Assembly (NCBI GenBank): GCA_025363715.1
Contig: JANYLR010000010.1
Coordinates: 1 to 64,000, forward strand
Length of the DNA stretch: 64,000 nt
Origin: Holophagaceae bacterium
Lineage (GTDB): Bacteria; Acidobacteriota; Holophagae; Holophagales; Holophagaceae
Direction: 5' to 3'
Shown piece by piece: positions 49,782 to 59,218 of the stretch. Below the pieces are notes generated by a model, which searched no databases, was not told where the DNA came from, and saw only the letters and a program-made list of their open reading frames with translations. Position numbers and translations under genes: made by a program. The stretch's first letter is position 1; the number at the start of each line of letters is the position of its first letter.

Positions 49782-50846
49782 TCAGAACTTCTTCACCAGG
49801 ACCAGCATCGTCCGGGTGACCTGGTAGTCCTCGCCATACCCCCTCTGCTTCATGTAGATGAGGGAGGCGAGCCACTGGCCCGGCAGGGGCACGGAGACAT
49901 CGATACGGTGGCCCTGGGTCGTCCGGTAGAACCACCACTCGTCCCCGTTGACCGGGTAGAGGGTGCCCGTGGAGGAAAGCCGCTGCCAGGTGTACGACAG
50001 CTGGGGCCAGTAGATCCGCTCCCGGCTGCCCACCGATGCCTGCACTTCCTCGCTGGTCTCCCGGTTCTCCCGGTTCCTCGACCCGAACCAGCGCGTTTCG
50101 AAGGGAATGGAGCCATGCCACCGGGCGCCGGCTCCAGCCACGTCCAGGGACAGGCTCTGCCGCTGGGTGGGGTCGTGGCCGGGCAGATGGAACCGCCGTT
50201 CCTCGCCGGCATCCCAGGCGAGGTTCCAGCGACCCGCATGGGCGTTCCAGGACCAGGGGCCCGTATCCAGCTTCAGGACCAGCTGGCCCGCGACCAGGTC
50301 CATGTTGCCCCCGAGAATATTCCGGACCCGGCCCACTGCCCCGCGGAGACCAGCCTCCAGGGGGAACCCTCCTGTGCCGCGCAGCCCGGCCAGGCCCCCC
50401 GCCCCCAGGAACCGGAGATCCCGGTCCCAAAGGGCCTGGGACACCAGCAGGCCATTTTCCTGGAGGCCCAAGTTCAGGGTCGCGAAGGCCCCGGGGGAGG
50501 CCCAGGCCGCTTCGCCCTGGGCCACATCCAGCTGGGTCCCGTTGGAGGGCTGCTGATCCCAGCGGGGCGAATTGAACGAGTTCCCGTCTGAGCCGATGGC
50601 GGACCGGGTTCCCGCCACGAACCGGAACCCCTCCCGTTCCCAGGTCCAGCGCAGGCGCAACTGGAGGCCCGCCCGCTTGAAGCTATCCTCGGCGTCAAGG
50701 GGATTGCGGACCTGATCACCCCGGAACGTCAGCTCCCAGGCCGGCTTCCAGGGCGAGGACGCCACCTCGGGAAAGGGGGCGGCCTCCTGGCCGAAGGCGA
50801 AGGCGGCAACCAGGGGCAGGATCCATCGGCGCAAGGGCATGATCAT
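49782..50846 (-). CDS. Outer membrane beta-barrel protein
   Basis: The start is 50846 or 50840; both give the signal peptide PLRRWILPLVAAFAFG. The product is about 354 residues. The mature sequence is amphipathic strands with many Trp and Arg, ending in MLVLVKKF, a typical barrel closing Phe. No family is recognised. It is convergent with the cupredoxin gene and may serve as its outer membrane partner. It is divergent from the TIGR03118-like gene and the intervening region carries site 5. Confidence 0.72.
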   Translation of the reverse strand: MIMPLRRWILPLVAAFAFGQEAAPFPEVASSPWKPAWELTFRGDQVRNPLDAEDSFKRAGLQLRLRWTWEREGFRFVAGTRSAIGSDGNSFNSPRWDQQPSNGTQLDVAQGEAAWASPGAFATLNLGLQENGLLVSQALWDRDLRFLGAGGLAGLRGTGGFPLEAGLRGAVGRVRNILGGNMDLVAGQLVLKLDTGPWSWNAHAGRWNLAWDAGEERRFHLPGHDPTQRQSLSLDVAGAGARWHGSIPFETRWFGSRNRENRETSEEVQASVGSRERIYWPQLSYTWQRLSSTGTLYPVNGDEWWFYRTTQGHRIDVSVPLPGQWLASLIYMKQRGYGEDYQVTRTMLVLVKKF

Positions 50847-50918
50847 CCGTGGGGTGGGTACCTGGGAATGGTAGCCGAGTCTGTTTATCTGTGACGACAG
50901 GAATCCAGGCCGGCTCAA

Positions 50919-50953
50919 CCGGAGGGGCCGCCATCTGGGAACCGGATCTGGTG
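50919..50953 (+). promoter_or_regulatory. 23-bp direct-repeat element, site 5
   Basis: ACCGGAGGGGCC (CCGGA at 50919) and AACCGGATCTGGTG (CCGGA at 50942) are 23 bp apart. They lie about 95 bases before the TIGR03118-like gene and in the divergent space with the beta-barrel gene. Confidence 0.8.
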
Positions 50954-51044
50954 ACCCGACCCCCGGACGCCAAGCTGGGCAGACCGGGGATTCCGTCCCG
51001 GGATCCGCCTGGAACTCGCCCGTACTCGCGGGCTGGAGGTTGTC

Positions 51045-52202
51045 ATGTCCTCATCATCCAATCCCGTCTTGATGGGTTTTGAACTCGTGCTGAATCCCCG
51101 CCGACTGGCCCAGGCCGGCACCGCCCTGACCCTCCTTGCCTTGATCGCCTGCGGTGGGGGCGGTGGCTCCTCGAGCAGCGCCCCGGCCGCCGCGCCCGGC
51201 TTCCTGGTCACCACCCTGGTCTCGGACCAGCCTGCCGCCGGCGTGGCCACCACGGACCCGAGCCTGGTGAACCCCTGGGGGCTGGCCTATGGTCCCACCA
51301 CGGATTTCTGGGTCTCCAACCAGGCCACCGCCACCACCACGGTCTACGACGGCCTGGGCGTCCGGCCTGCCACGCCCATCGTCGTCACGGTACCGGCCAT
51401 TCCTGGCCACGCCATGGGCGGCCCCACCGGCGTGGTGTTCAACGGCGCCACGGACTTCCTGGGGGATAAGTTCATCATCGCGTCCCTGGATGGCTGCCTC
51501 TGCGGCTGGAGCGCAGGCGCCACCATGACCCGCCGGGCGGACAACTCCGGTACCCAGGCGGTCTACACGGGCCTCGCCATCGGCACCGACGGCGCCACCA
51601 CCTACCTCTACGCGGCCAACCTGAACTCGGGAACAGTCGACGTCTTCGACACGACCTACGCGCCGGTCAACCTCGGCGCTTCGGCCTTCGTGGACCCCGC
51701 GCTGCCCGCGGGCTACGCCCCCTACAACGTCCAGGTGCTGGCCGGGCAGGTCTACGTGACCTATGCCAAGCATGCCCCCGCGGCCCTGCGGGAAACGACC
51801 GGGGCGGGCTTTGGCTACGTGAACCTGTTTAGCCATGACGGCACCTTCGTCCGGCGCGTGGCTTCGGGTGGCTCGCTCAACGCCCCCTGGGGCCTGGCCT
51901 TGGCTCCAGCTGGCTTCGGCCCCTTCGGCGGCGCCCTGCTGGTGGGCAACTTCGGCGATGGCCGCATCACGGCCTTCCATGCCACCACTGGCGCCACCCT
52001 GGGCCAGCTCTCCGGACCCGGCAACGCGCCCCTAGTCATCAATGGCCTCTGGGGCCTGGCCTTCGGCAACGATGCCTCGGCCGGGAAGGCCAGCCAGCTC
52101 TATGTCACTGCCGGGCCTCAGGCCGAGACGCACGGCCTGTTCGCCACCATCAGCTACGGGGCCGCTGGCACCGGCGGCGGCGGCGTGGGCCCTGGCTACT
52201 GA
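51045..52202 (+). CDS. TIGR03118-like beta-propeller lipoprotein
   Basis: This 385-residue protein starts after GGAGG and has the lipobox ALIAC followed by a Gly/Ser run. The mature part contains NPWGLAYGPTTDFWVSN and repeated blades with NPWGLA/APWGLA motifs, the pattern I know as TIGR03118, probably a six-bladed propeller. Similar proteins are secreted in many bacteria, with no known activity. A 12-base gap separates it from the MocR-like regulator, so they are probably one operon. Confidence 0.82.
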   Translation: MSSSSNPVLMGFELVLNPRRLAQAGTALTLLALIACGGGGGSSSSAPAAAPGFLVTTLVSDQPAAGVATTDPSLVNPWGLAYGPTTDFWVSNQATATTTVYDGLGVRPATPIVVTVPAIPGHAMGGPTGVVFNGATDFLGDKFIIASLDGCLCGWSAGATMTRRADNSGTQAVYTGLAIGTDGATTYLYAANLNSGTVDVFDTTYAPVNLGASAFVDPALPAGYAPYNVQVLAGQVYVTYAKHAPAALRETTGAGFGYVNLFSHDGTFVRRVASGGSLNAPWGLALAPAGFGPFGGALLVGNFGDGRITAFHATTGATLGQLSGPGNAPLVINGLWGLAFGNDASAGKASQLYVTAGPQAETHGLFATISYGAAGTGGGGVGPGY

Positions 52203-52214
52203 AAGGCGGTTGTC

Positions 52215-53744
52215 TTGACGGTATCCCTTCGCAACATGATTCTGTTCCGAACCACGGAGCGCCATTTGGGCAATTGGGATCTCGCCATCTCGCTGGACCG
52301 CTCCAGACCGGAGCCCCTGTACCTCCAGCTGGTGAAGGCCATCGAAGAGGGCATCCACCACGGCCGCTTCAAGCCTGGGGATTCCCTCCCGGGCACCCGG
52401 GCCCTGGCCGAGCTGCTGGGCGTCAACCGCAACACGACCCTGGCCGCCTACAAGGAACTGGAAGCGGAGGGCTGGATCGAGGTGGCGCCGGACCGGGGCA
52501 CCTTCATCGCCCTGAAACTGCCGGTCGTCATGGCAACCCCCGCCGGCATTTCGGTCCAGGACTCGGCCTCCTGGAAGCGGGCCACGCCCCGCAGCGAGCC
52601 CTTCTTCCAGCCCGGCGCCCCGGCCATCGAATCCTTCCAGCTGATCCCCGATAGCACAGACCTGCGGCTGGCTCCCACCGATGCGATTCACCGCGCCTAC
52701 GGCCGGGTGCTGAAGCTGCACCCCGAACGGCTGCTCCAGCCCGGCTGGGATCCCCGGGGGCTGCTGGACCTGCGGAACTCACTTTGCAAGATGCTGCGGG
52801 ACATGCGGGGGCTGTCGGCGGAAACCGGGAACTTGCTGCTCACCCGCGGGCTCATGAGCACCCTCAACCTGGTGTCCCGGGTGCTCTTCGCCCCCGGCGA
52901 CGCGGTCGCCGTGGAAAACCCCGGCTGGTTCCGGGTGGCCGAGGCTTTCCGCTCCGCTGGCGCTCGGCTCATCCCGGTGCCCGTGGACGCCCAAGGGTTC
53001 AATGTGGAAGCCCTGGAAGCCCTCCTGATCCACGAGCCCATCCGGCTGGTGTACCTCTCGGCCAGTCCCCAGCATCCCACCCAGGTGACCCTGGATCCGG
53101 CGCGGCGCAAACGCCTGCTGGAGCTCTCCCGGGTCCACGGTTTCCGGATCCTGGAGGGCGATCCGGGCCTGGGCTTCCACCAGGAGAAGAACCCCAGCCT
53201 GCCCCTGGCCAGTGAGGATCTCCATGGCCGGGTGCTCTACTTCAGCAGCTTCGAGCAGATCCTGGCGCCGGGCCTGCAGGTGGGTTTCCTGGCGGGCGAG
53301 GCCAGCCTCATCAAGGCCCTGGCCCAGCAGCGGCAGCTGGTGGACTGGCCCGGCAATCTGGTGCAGGAGGCCACCATCGAAGAAACCCTCCGGGATGGCG
53401 AAATCGTCCGGCACCTCCGGCGGCTCCGCAAGCTCACCGACGAGCGCCGGGACACCATGGTGGACCGCCTGCTCCTCCACCTGCATCCGGCCATCAGCGT
53501 GAAAAATCCCCACGAGGGGCTGTCTCTCTGGATCCGCGTGGCCGAGGACGTGCCCATGGAGGCCTGGACCGAGCGCTGCCTGGCCCACGGCGTGGTCTTC
53601 TACCCCGGGAGCCTCTACGATCTTCAGCGCCAGAACCTGCCCTTCATCAGCCTGGGCTTCGCCGCCCACAACCTCGACGAGCAGAACGAGGCCTGCTCCC
53701 GTATGGCCCTGGCCCTGAAAGAGGCCCGCGCCCGCCGAATCTGA
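52215..53744 (+). CDS. MocR-family (GntR plus aminotransferase fold) regulator lacking the PLP lysine
   Basis: This 509-residue protein has a GntR winged helix (about 27-95: PLYLQLVKAIEEGIHHG, NRNTTLAAYKELEAEGW) joined to an aminotransferase fold. Where MocR regulators have the Schiff-base lysine (consensus S-K-x-L-x-PG) this one reads FEQILAPGLQVG, with Gln for Lys. The Asp of the cofactor pocket is present (EGDPGLGF). It may not bind PLP covalently and could sense another ligand. The start is either TTG at 52215 (after AAAGGCGG) or ATG at 52236. Family members usually bind direct repeats, and the gene lies between sites 5 and 6. Confidence 0.85.
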   Translation: MTVSLRNMILFRTTERHLGNWDLAISLDRSRPEPLYLQLVKAIEEGIHHGRFKPGDSLPGTRALAELLGVNRNTTLAAYKELEAEGWIEVAPDRGTFIALKLPVVMATPAGISVQDSASWKRATPRSEPFFQPGAPAIESFQLIPDSTDLRLAPTDAIHRAYGRVLKLHPERLLQPGWDPRGLLDLRNSLCKMLRDMRGLSAETGNLLLTRGLMSTLNLVSRVLFAPGDAVAVENPGWFRVAEAFRSAGARLIPVPVDAQGFNVEALEALLIHEPIRLVYLSASPQHPTQVTLDPARRKRLLELSRVHGFRILEGDPGLGFHQEKNPSLPLASEDLHGRVLYFSSFEQILAPGLQVGFLAGEASLIKALAQQRQLVDWPGNLVQEATIEETLRDGEIVRHLRRLRKLTDERRDTMVDRLLLHLHPAISVKNPHEGLSLWIRVAEDVPMEAWTERCLAHGVVFYPGSLYDLQRQNLPFISLGFAAHNLDEQNEACSRMALALKEARARRI

Positions 53745-53764
53745 CCCAACCCATGCAACGCCAA

Positions 53765-53799
53765 CCGGACTGGTCCCCATCTCGGAACCGGATCTGGTG
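53765..53799 (+). promoter_or_regulatory. 23-bp direct-repeat element, site 6
   Basis: ACCGGACTGGTCCCC (CCGGA at 53765) and AACCGGATCTGGTG (CCGGA at 53788) are 23 bp apart, about 80 bases before the second cytochrome start. The 3' part matches site 5 over 14 bases. Confidence 0.8.
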
Positions 53800-53877
53800 A
53801 GGGCGTGCCGCTGCCAGACCATGGAAGCACTGGGTCCCGGACCGAAGGGACCCTCCCATGTTGTAGCAGGAGCCCAG

Positions 53878-54351
53878 ATGCCGACCACCCGCCAGGCCAA
53901 CAGCTCACGACAGGCCCGAACCGGCCTGCTTCGCCACTCACTGGTTGGCCTCGTCTGGCTGCTCGCGTTGGCCTTGCCGATCGCCCCGGCCCGGAGCGAA
54001 GAGTCCAAGGCCAAGTCCATCCAGGAGCTGAGAGCCTTTTTCCAGCAGAACTGCGTCCGTTGCCATGGCCTGGATGGATCCGCCCGGGACCCCGATGGCA
54101 AGAAGCTCGGGGGCCTCGACTTCACCAAGGCCGCCCACGACTTCCGCACCCTCAGCGGCCCCGCCTCGGAGCGGGAGATCCGGACCATGATCCGGACCAT
54201 CCGCAAGGGCATCCTCTTCGGCTACACCATGCCCGCCTGGAAGGATCAGCTCAGTCAGGAGGATGCGGCCCTGATGGTCCGGGAGATCCTCCTGAGGGCC
54301 GAAGCCGGCAAGGCCATCGCGCCAGAAGCCGAGGCCCCTCGGGCCCAGTGA
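53878..54351 (+). CDS. Small secreted c-type cytochrome (paralogue)
   Basis: The start at 53878 follows AGGAG; the product is 157 residues. A signal peptide (LVGLVWLLALALPIAPARS) precedes one heme site CVRCH (about 58-62), a GKKLGGLDFTKA segment matching the other cytochrome, and a distal Met in GYTMPAWK (about 118). It is a class I cytochrome c. It stands alone, 112 bases after the end of the regulator gene in coordinate terms, with its own site 6. Confidence 0.88.
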   Translation: MPTTRQANSSRQARTGLLRHSLVGLVWLLALALPIAPARSEESKAKSIQELRAFFQQNCVRCHGLDGSARDPDGKKLGGLDFTKAAHDFRTLSGPASEREIRTMIRTIRKGILFGYTMPAWKDQLSQEDAALMVREILLRAEAGKAIAPEAEAPRAQ

Positions 54352-54371
54352 GAAGGCCCATCCGAACGAAA

Positions 54372-54414
54372 CCTTAACGGCCCTGGGTCCGCTCCTAACA
54401 CTGCCTTAACATCC
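54372..54414 (+). promoter_or_regulatory. CTTAAC-type direct repeats upstream of kdp
   Basis: CCTTAAC at 54372 is followed by TCCTAACACTGCCTTAACATCC (54393-54414, two half-sites 11 bp apart), the spacing favoured by OmpR/KdpE-type regulators. A related 22-base element lies between kimA and kdpD. Confidence 0.5.
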
Positions 54415-54460
54415 TGGGAACCATGCTTTGGAACCGGCTTGATGAGCCGGCTCCGGAGCC

Positions 54461-54667
54461 ATGATGCCTGCCCGTGTTCCAATGATCTACGGTTGGCTCT
54501 TTCCCCTGACCCTTGCCCTGGGCTGGGGTGGAACGAGGACGGCCCTGCACATCCACCGCAGCAAAGGCGGCCAGGGAAACTGGCTGACCATGCTGACTGT
54601 GAGCTGGTGCCCGCTGCTCTCGTGGCTGCTGGCCTTCCTGTTGTCGCTCGTAGAGGAGAAACCATGA
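54461..54667 (+). CDS. Small membrane protein leading the kdp operon
   Basis: This protein has up to 68 residues, with two hydrophobic helices (about 9-20 and 40-62). Its stop overlaps the kdpF start (ATGA), so it is translationally coupled to the kdp genes. The start may be the ATG at 54461, 54464 or 54482. I do not recognise the family. By position it may be an accessory of the Kdp pump or a product of leader translation that controls kdpF. Confidence 0.6.
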   Translation: MMPARVPMIYGWLFPLTLALGWGGTRTALHIHRSKGGQGNWLTMLTVSWCPLLSWLLAFLLSLVEEKP

Positions 54668-54756
54668 CCTCGACTCTGCTCATCGCAGGCCTGCTGGCCT
54701 TGGGCCTGCTGGGCTACCTCTGCTTCGCCCTGCTGATGCCGGAGAAGTTCCAATGA
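54664..54756 (+). CDS. kdpF: KdpF, small stabilising subunit of the Kdp pump
   Basis: This 30-residue single-helix peptide ends with [11 protein letters not shown], like the Y-x3-L-x2-PE-x-F end of KdpF. It overlaps the preceding small ORF and kdpA by 4 bases each. KdpF stabilises the KdpABC complex. Confidence 0.9.
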   Translation: MTSTLLIAGLLALGLLGYLCFALLMPEKFQ

Positions 54757-56471
54757 GCGCCGCCTGGACCCAGAACCTGCTGTACCTGGCTCTGCTCCTC
54801 GGCTTGGCCTTCCCCTTGGGGAATTTCATGGCCAAAGTCCTGGAGGGGGAACAGACCTTCCTCAGCCCGGTCCTCGGGCCCTTGGAGCGCGGTCTGTATC
54901 GCCTCATGGGTATCAAGGAAGACGAGGATATGGGCTGGAAGGCTTATGCCTGGTCCATCACCCTCATCAAGCTGCTGGGGCTGGTGGCGGTGTTCGTCCT
55001 GATGAAGACCCAGGCGGCGCTGCCCCTGAACCCCGAGCACCAGGGCAATGTGGCCACGGACCTCTCCTTCAACACCGCCGTAAGCTTCATCACCAACACC
55101 AACTGGCAGGCCTACGGCGGCGAAAGCACCCTCAGCTACCTCACCCAGATGCTGGGCCTCACCGTACAGAACTTCATCTCCGCCGCCACGGGCATCGCCG
55201 TACTGGTGGCCCTCATCCGCGGCATCACCCGCCGGAGCGCCACGGGCCTGGGCAACGCCTGGGTGGATCTGGTGCGCAGCACCCTCTACATCCTCCTGCC
55301 CCTGTCCTTCGTGTTCGCGCTCTTCCTCGTGTCTCAGGGCCTGATTCAGAACTTTTCCGCCTACGTCCATACCGCAGGCGGTCAGGTGCTGGCCATGGGG
55401 CCGGCAGCTTCCCAGATCGCCATCAAGATGCTAGGCACCAACGGTGGCGGCTTCTTCGGCGTCAACGGTGCCCATCCCTTCGAGAACAGCTCGCCCCTTT
55501 CCAATTTCGTCCAGACCCTGAGCATCCTCGCCATCTCCGCGGGCCTCTGCATCACGTTCGGCCGCATGGTGAAGGACCGCCGCCAGGGCTGGGCCCTGCT
55601 GGCCACCATGACCCTCATCTTCGTGGGCGCCCTGGCCGTCTGCACCCAGGCCGAGGCACAGGGCAATCCCGCCCTGACCCGCCTGGGCGCGGACCAGGTG
55701 GCCAGCGCGGTTCCGGGTCTCGAACAGCCCGGGGGCAACATGGAAGGCAAGGAGCTGCGCTTCGGTCCCGGCCCTTCCGCCCTCTGGGCCACTGCCACCA
55801 CGGCGGCCTCCAACGGCTCCGTGAACGCCATGCACGACTCCTTCACCCCCCTGGGCGGCCTCATTCCCATGTGGCTCATGCAGCTGGGCGAAGTGGTCTT
55901 CGGCGGCGTGGGCTCGGGCCTCTACGGCATGCTCATGTTCGCCCTCGTGGCTGTCTTCATCGCTGGCCTCATGGTGGGCCGCACACCGGAGTACCTGGGC
56001 AAGAAGGTGGAGGCCTTCGAGATGAAGATGGCCTCCATCGCCATCCTCCTGCCCTGCGCCGCGGTGCTGATCGGCACGGCCCTCTCTGTGCTGGTGGCCA
56101 ACGCCGCGGCCTCCGTGAGCAATCCCGGCCCCCACGGCTTCAGCCAGATCCTCTACGCCTGGAGCAGCGCCTCCAACAACAACGGCAGCGCCTTCGGCGG
56201 GCTCAGCGTCAACACGCCCTTCTACAACTACGGCCTGGCCGTGGCCATGCTCTTGGGGCGCTTCGGCGTGTTCTGGCCGGTGCTAGCCCTGGCGGGTTCC
56301 CTGGTGAAGAAGAAGCACACGCCCGAAGGGCTTGGCACGCTGCCGACCCACACGCCGCTCTTCATCGGCGTGCTCATGGGTGTCGTGCTCCTGGTGGGCG
56401 CCCTCACCTTCATTCCGGCCCTGGCCCTCGGACCCGTGGCAGAGCACCTGACCTTGAGGAACCTCCAATGA
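54753..56471 (+). CDS. kdpA: Potassium-transporting ATPase subunit A
   Basis: This 572-residue membrane protein has about ten helices and the four selectivity-filter loops of the SKT family, including [14 protein letters not shown] (about 110-123) and [18 protein letters not shown] (about 229-246). It is the potassium channel-like subunit of the Kdp pump. Its start overlaps kdpF by 4 bases, and its stop overlaps kdpB in the same way. Confidence 0.97.
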   Translation: MSAAWTQNLLYLALLLGLAFPLGNFMAKVLEGEQTFLSPVLGPLERGLYRLMGIKEDEDMGWKAYAWSITLIKLLGLVAVFVLMKTQAALPLNPEHQGNVATDLSFNTAVSFITNTNWQAYGGESTLSYLTQMLGLTVQNFISAATGIAVLVALIRGITRRSATGLGNAWVDLVRSTLYILLPLSFVFALFLVSQGLIQNFSAYVHTAGGQVLAMGPAASQIAIKMLGTNGGGFFGVNGAHPFENSSPLSNFVQTLSILAISAGLCITFGRMVKDRRQGWALLATMTLIFVGALAVCTQAEAQGNPALTRLGADQVASAVPGLEQPGGNMEGKELRFGPGPSALWATATTAASNGSVNAMHDSFTPLGGLIPMWLMQLGEVVFGGVGSGLYGMLMFALVAVFIAGLMVGRTPEYLGKKVEAFEMKMASIAILLPCAAVLIGTALSVLVANAAASVSNPGPHGFSQILYAWSSASNNNGSAFGGLSVNTPFYNYGLAVAMLLGRFGVFWPVLALAGSLVKKKHTPEGLGTLPTHTPLFIGVLMGVVLLVGALTFIPALALGPVAEHLTLRNLQ

Positions 56472-58591
56472 CTTCCCACTCCCGGCAGGACCTCCCCCAA
56501 CTCGCGCAGGCGCGAGTCGGGACCTATCGTCAGGCCCGCCCCCTCTTCGAACCCAGCATCGTGCGCCGCGCCGTGGGTGACTCCTTCCGGAAGCTGAATC
56601 CGCTGCACCAGCTCCGGAACCCGGTCATGTTCACCGTGTGGATCTGCAGCGCCTTCACCACGGGCCTCTGGTTCCAGGCCCTCGGGGGCCACGGCGAAAC
56701 GCGGCCTGGCTTCATCCTGGCCATCTCCCTCTGGCTCTGGTTCACCCTGCTCTTCGCCAACTTCGCGGAAGCCATGGCCGAGGGCCGGGGCAAGGCCCAG
56801 GCCGATTCCCTCCGCAAATCCAAGCGGGATGTGAAGGCCAAGCGCCTGGCCAGCGCGGATCGCCAGGGCGCTTCCCAGATCGTCGATGCCCCGGACCTGC
56901 GCATCAATGACCTGGTGCTTGTGGTCGCTGGCGAAACCGTCCCCGGCGATGGCGAGGTGGTGGAGGGCGTGGCGTCGGTCAACGAAAGCGCCATCACGGG
57001 CGAGAGCGCCCCGGTCATCCGAGAAAGCGGCGGTGACCGCTCCGCCGTCACCGGCGGCACCCTGGTGCTGTCCGACTGGCTGGTCATCCGCATCTCGTCG
57101 AACCCAGGCGAGAGTTTCCTGGACCGCATGATCGCCATGGTGGAGGGCGCCAAGCGACAGAAGACCCCCAACGAGATCGCCCTCGACATCCTCCTGGCGG
57201 GCCTCACCATCATCTTCCTGCTGGCCACGGCCACCCTGCTGCCCTATTCGATCTTCTCCACCAGGGCCGCGGGCCAGGGCAGCCCCGTGACCCTCACCGT
57301 GCTGGTGTCCCTGCTGGTCTGCCTCATCCCCACCACCATCGGCGGCCTCCTCAGCGCCATCGGCATCGCGGGCATGGACCGCATGATCCAGGCCAACGTC
57401 ATCGCCACCTCGGGACGGGCCGTGGAAGCCGCCGGCGACGTGGACGTACTGCTGCTGGACAAGACCGGCACCATCACCCTGGGCAACCGCCAGGCCGTGG
57501 CCTTCCTGCCCGCCGAGGGTGTGGCCATCGAAGCCCTCGCCGACGCCGCCCAGCTGTCATCCCTTTCGGATGAAACGCCCGAAGGTCGCAGCATCGTGGT
57601 GCTGGCCAAGGAGCAGTACGGCCTCCGCGAGCGCGATATCCAGGCCCTGGGCGCCCACTTCGTGCCCTTCACGGCCCAGACTCGCATGAGCGGCGTCAAC
57701 CTGGGCGAACGGCAGATCCGCAAGGGCGCGGCGTCGGCCATCGAGGACTACGTCCAGTCTCGAGGTGGCAAGTTCCCGAACGATCTGCGCCGCACGGTGG
57801 ATCAGATCTCCATGGCTGGCGGCACCCCGCTCGTCGTGGCCGAAGGCGCCCACGCTCTTGGCGTCATCCAGCTCAAGGACATCGTGAAGGGCGGCATCAA
57901 GGAGCGCTTCGCCGAGCTGCGGGGCATGGGCATCAAGACCGTGATGATCACCGGCGACAATCCCCTGACTGCCGCCGCCATCGCCGCCGAGGCCGGCGTG
58001 GACGATTTCCTGGCCCAGGCCACGCCCGAGGCCAAGCTGAAGCTCATCCGCGAATACCAGGCCGGCGGCCGCCTGGTGGCCATGACCGGCGACGGCACCA
58101 ACGACGCGCCCGCCCTGGCCCAGGCCGACGTGGCCGTGGCCATGAACAGCGGCACCCAGGCCGCCAAGGAAGCCGGCAACATGGTGGACCTGGACTCCAA
58201 TCCCACCAAGCTCATCGAGATCGTGGAGATCGGCAAGCAGATGCTCATGACCCGAGGCTCGCTCACCACCTTCAGCATCGCCAACGACGTGGCCAAGTAC
58301 TTCGCCATCCTGCCCGCCGCCTTCGTGGCCACTTACCCGGCCCTGGGCGCCCTGAACATCATGTGCCTCCACAGCCCCGAGAGCGCCATCCTGTCGGCGG
58401 TGATCTTCAACGCCCTCATCATTGTCGTGCTCATCCCCCTGGCCCTGCGGGGCGTGAAGTACCGGCCCGTGGGCGCCGCCCAGCTGCTCCAGCGCAACCT
58501 CCTCTGGTACGGCGCCGGCGGCCTCGTGGTGCCCTTCATCGGCATCAAGCTCATCGACTGGCTGCTCGTCGCCCTTCATCTCGCCGCATAG
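56468..58591 (+). CDS. kdpB: Potassium-transporting ATPase subunit B
   Basis: The start at 56468 (ATGA overlap with kdpA) gives 707 residues; the longer frame to 55871 is a shadow of kdpA. This P-type ATPase has the TGES dephosphorylation loop, D-K-T-G-T-I-T as phosphorylation site (about 330), the KGA ATP pocket motif and [15 protein letters not shown]. It powers potassium import through KdpA. Confidence 0.97.
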   Translation: MTSHSRQDLPQLAQARVGTYRQARPLFEPSIVRRAVGDSFRKLNPLHQLRNPVMFTVWICSAFTTGLWFQALGGHGETRPGFILAISLWLWFTLLFANFAEAMAEGRGKAQADSLRKSKRDVKAKRLASADRQGASQIVDAPDLRINDLVLVVAGETVPGDGEVVEGVASVNESAITGESAPVIRESGGDRSAVTGGTLVLSDWLVIRISSNPGESFLDRMIAMVEGAKRQKTPNEIALDILLAGLTIIFLLATATLLPYSIFSTRAAGQGSPVTLTVLVSLLVCLIPTTIGGLLSAIGIAGMDRMIQANVIATSGRAVEAAGDVDVLLLDKTGTITLGNRQAVAFLPAEGVAIEALADAAQLSSLSDETPEGRSIVVLAKEQYGLRERDIQALGAHFVPFTAQTRMSGVNLGERQIRKGAASAIEDYVQSRGGKFPNDLRRTVDQISMAGGTPLVVAEGAHALGVIQLKDIVKGGIKERFAELRGMGIKTVMITGDNPLTAAAIAAEAGVDDFLAQATPEAKLKLIREYQAGGRLVAMTGDGTNDAPALAQADVAVAMNSGTQAAKEAGNMVDLDSNPTKLIEIVEIGKQMLMTRGSLTTFSIANDVAKYFAILPAAFVATYPALGALNIMCLHSPESAILSAVIFNALIIVVLIPLALRGVKYRPVGAAQLLQRNLLWYGAGGLVVPFIGIKLIDWLLVALHLAA

Positions 58592-58599
58592 GTGTTCCC

Positions 58600-59193
58600 A
58601 TGAATCTACAGCTCCGTCCCGCCCTCGTTTCCTTCGTTGCCCTGAGCGTCATCACAGGCCTGGCCTACCCCTTCGTCATCACGGGCCTGTCCAGGCTCGT
58701 CTTTCCCCGCCAGGCCGGAGGCAGCCTCATCGTCAAGGAGGGCCAGGTGATCGGCTCCGAGTGGATCGGGCAGTCTTTCACCTCGTCCAAAGATTTCTGG
58801 GGACGTCCTTCGGCAACCGTGGACGCCAATGGCAAGCCGCTGCCCTACAACGCCGCCAACAGTGGCGGCTCCAACCTCGCCCCCAGCAACCCGGACCTCC
58901 ACAAGGCCGTGACGGAGCGCATCGCCGCCCTGCGAGCCGCCGATCCCGATACCACGGGGCCCGTACCCGTGGATCTGGTGACGGCCTCCGGCAGCGGACT
59001 GGACCCGCACATCAGCCCCGCCGCCGCCGCCTTCCAGGTGCATCGCGTCGCCAAAGCCCGGGGCCTGGACGAGGCCAAGGTGCGAGACCTGGTGACGGCC
59101 CACATCGAGTCACCCCAGCTCGGCGTGCTGGGCGAGGCCCGGGTGAACGTGGTGAAGTTGAACCTGGCCCTCGCCGCCCTTCCGCCGCAGTAG
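58600..59193 (+). CDS. kdpC: Potassium-transporting ATPase subunit C
   Basis: This 197-residue protein has one N-terminal membrane helix (about 8-30) and a periplasmic domain with the family segments [27 protein letters not shown] and [14 protein letters not shown]. It completes kdpFABC, starting 8 bases after kdpB. The convergent kimA-like gene ends 25 bases further on. Confidence 0.96.
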   Translation: MNLQLRPALVSFVALSVITGLAYPFVITGLSRLVFPRQAGGSLIVKEGQVIGSEWIGQSFTSSKDFWGRPSATVDANGKPLPYNAANSGGSNLAPSNPDLHKAVTERIAALRAADPDTTGPVPVDLVTASGSGLDPHISPAAAAFQVHRVAKARGLDEAKVRDLVTAHIESPQLGVLGEARVNVVKLNLALAALPPQ

Positions 59194-59218
59194 CCCGGCC
59201 GCCATTAAGGATGTGGAC

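Noticed and set aside
37120..53799. The CCGGA elements as sigma-54 or ECF promoters
   Set aside because: They lack GG-N10-GC and show no constant -10 partner. The identical direct repeats 23 bp apart fit an operator better than a promoter.
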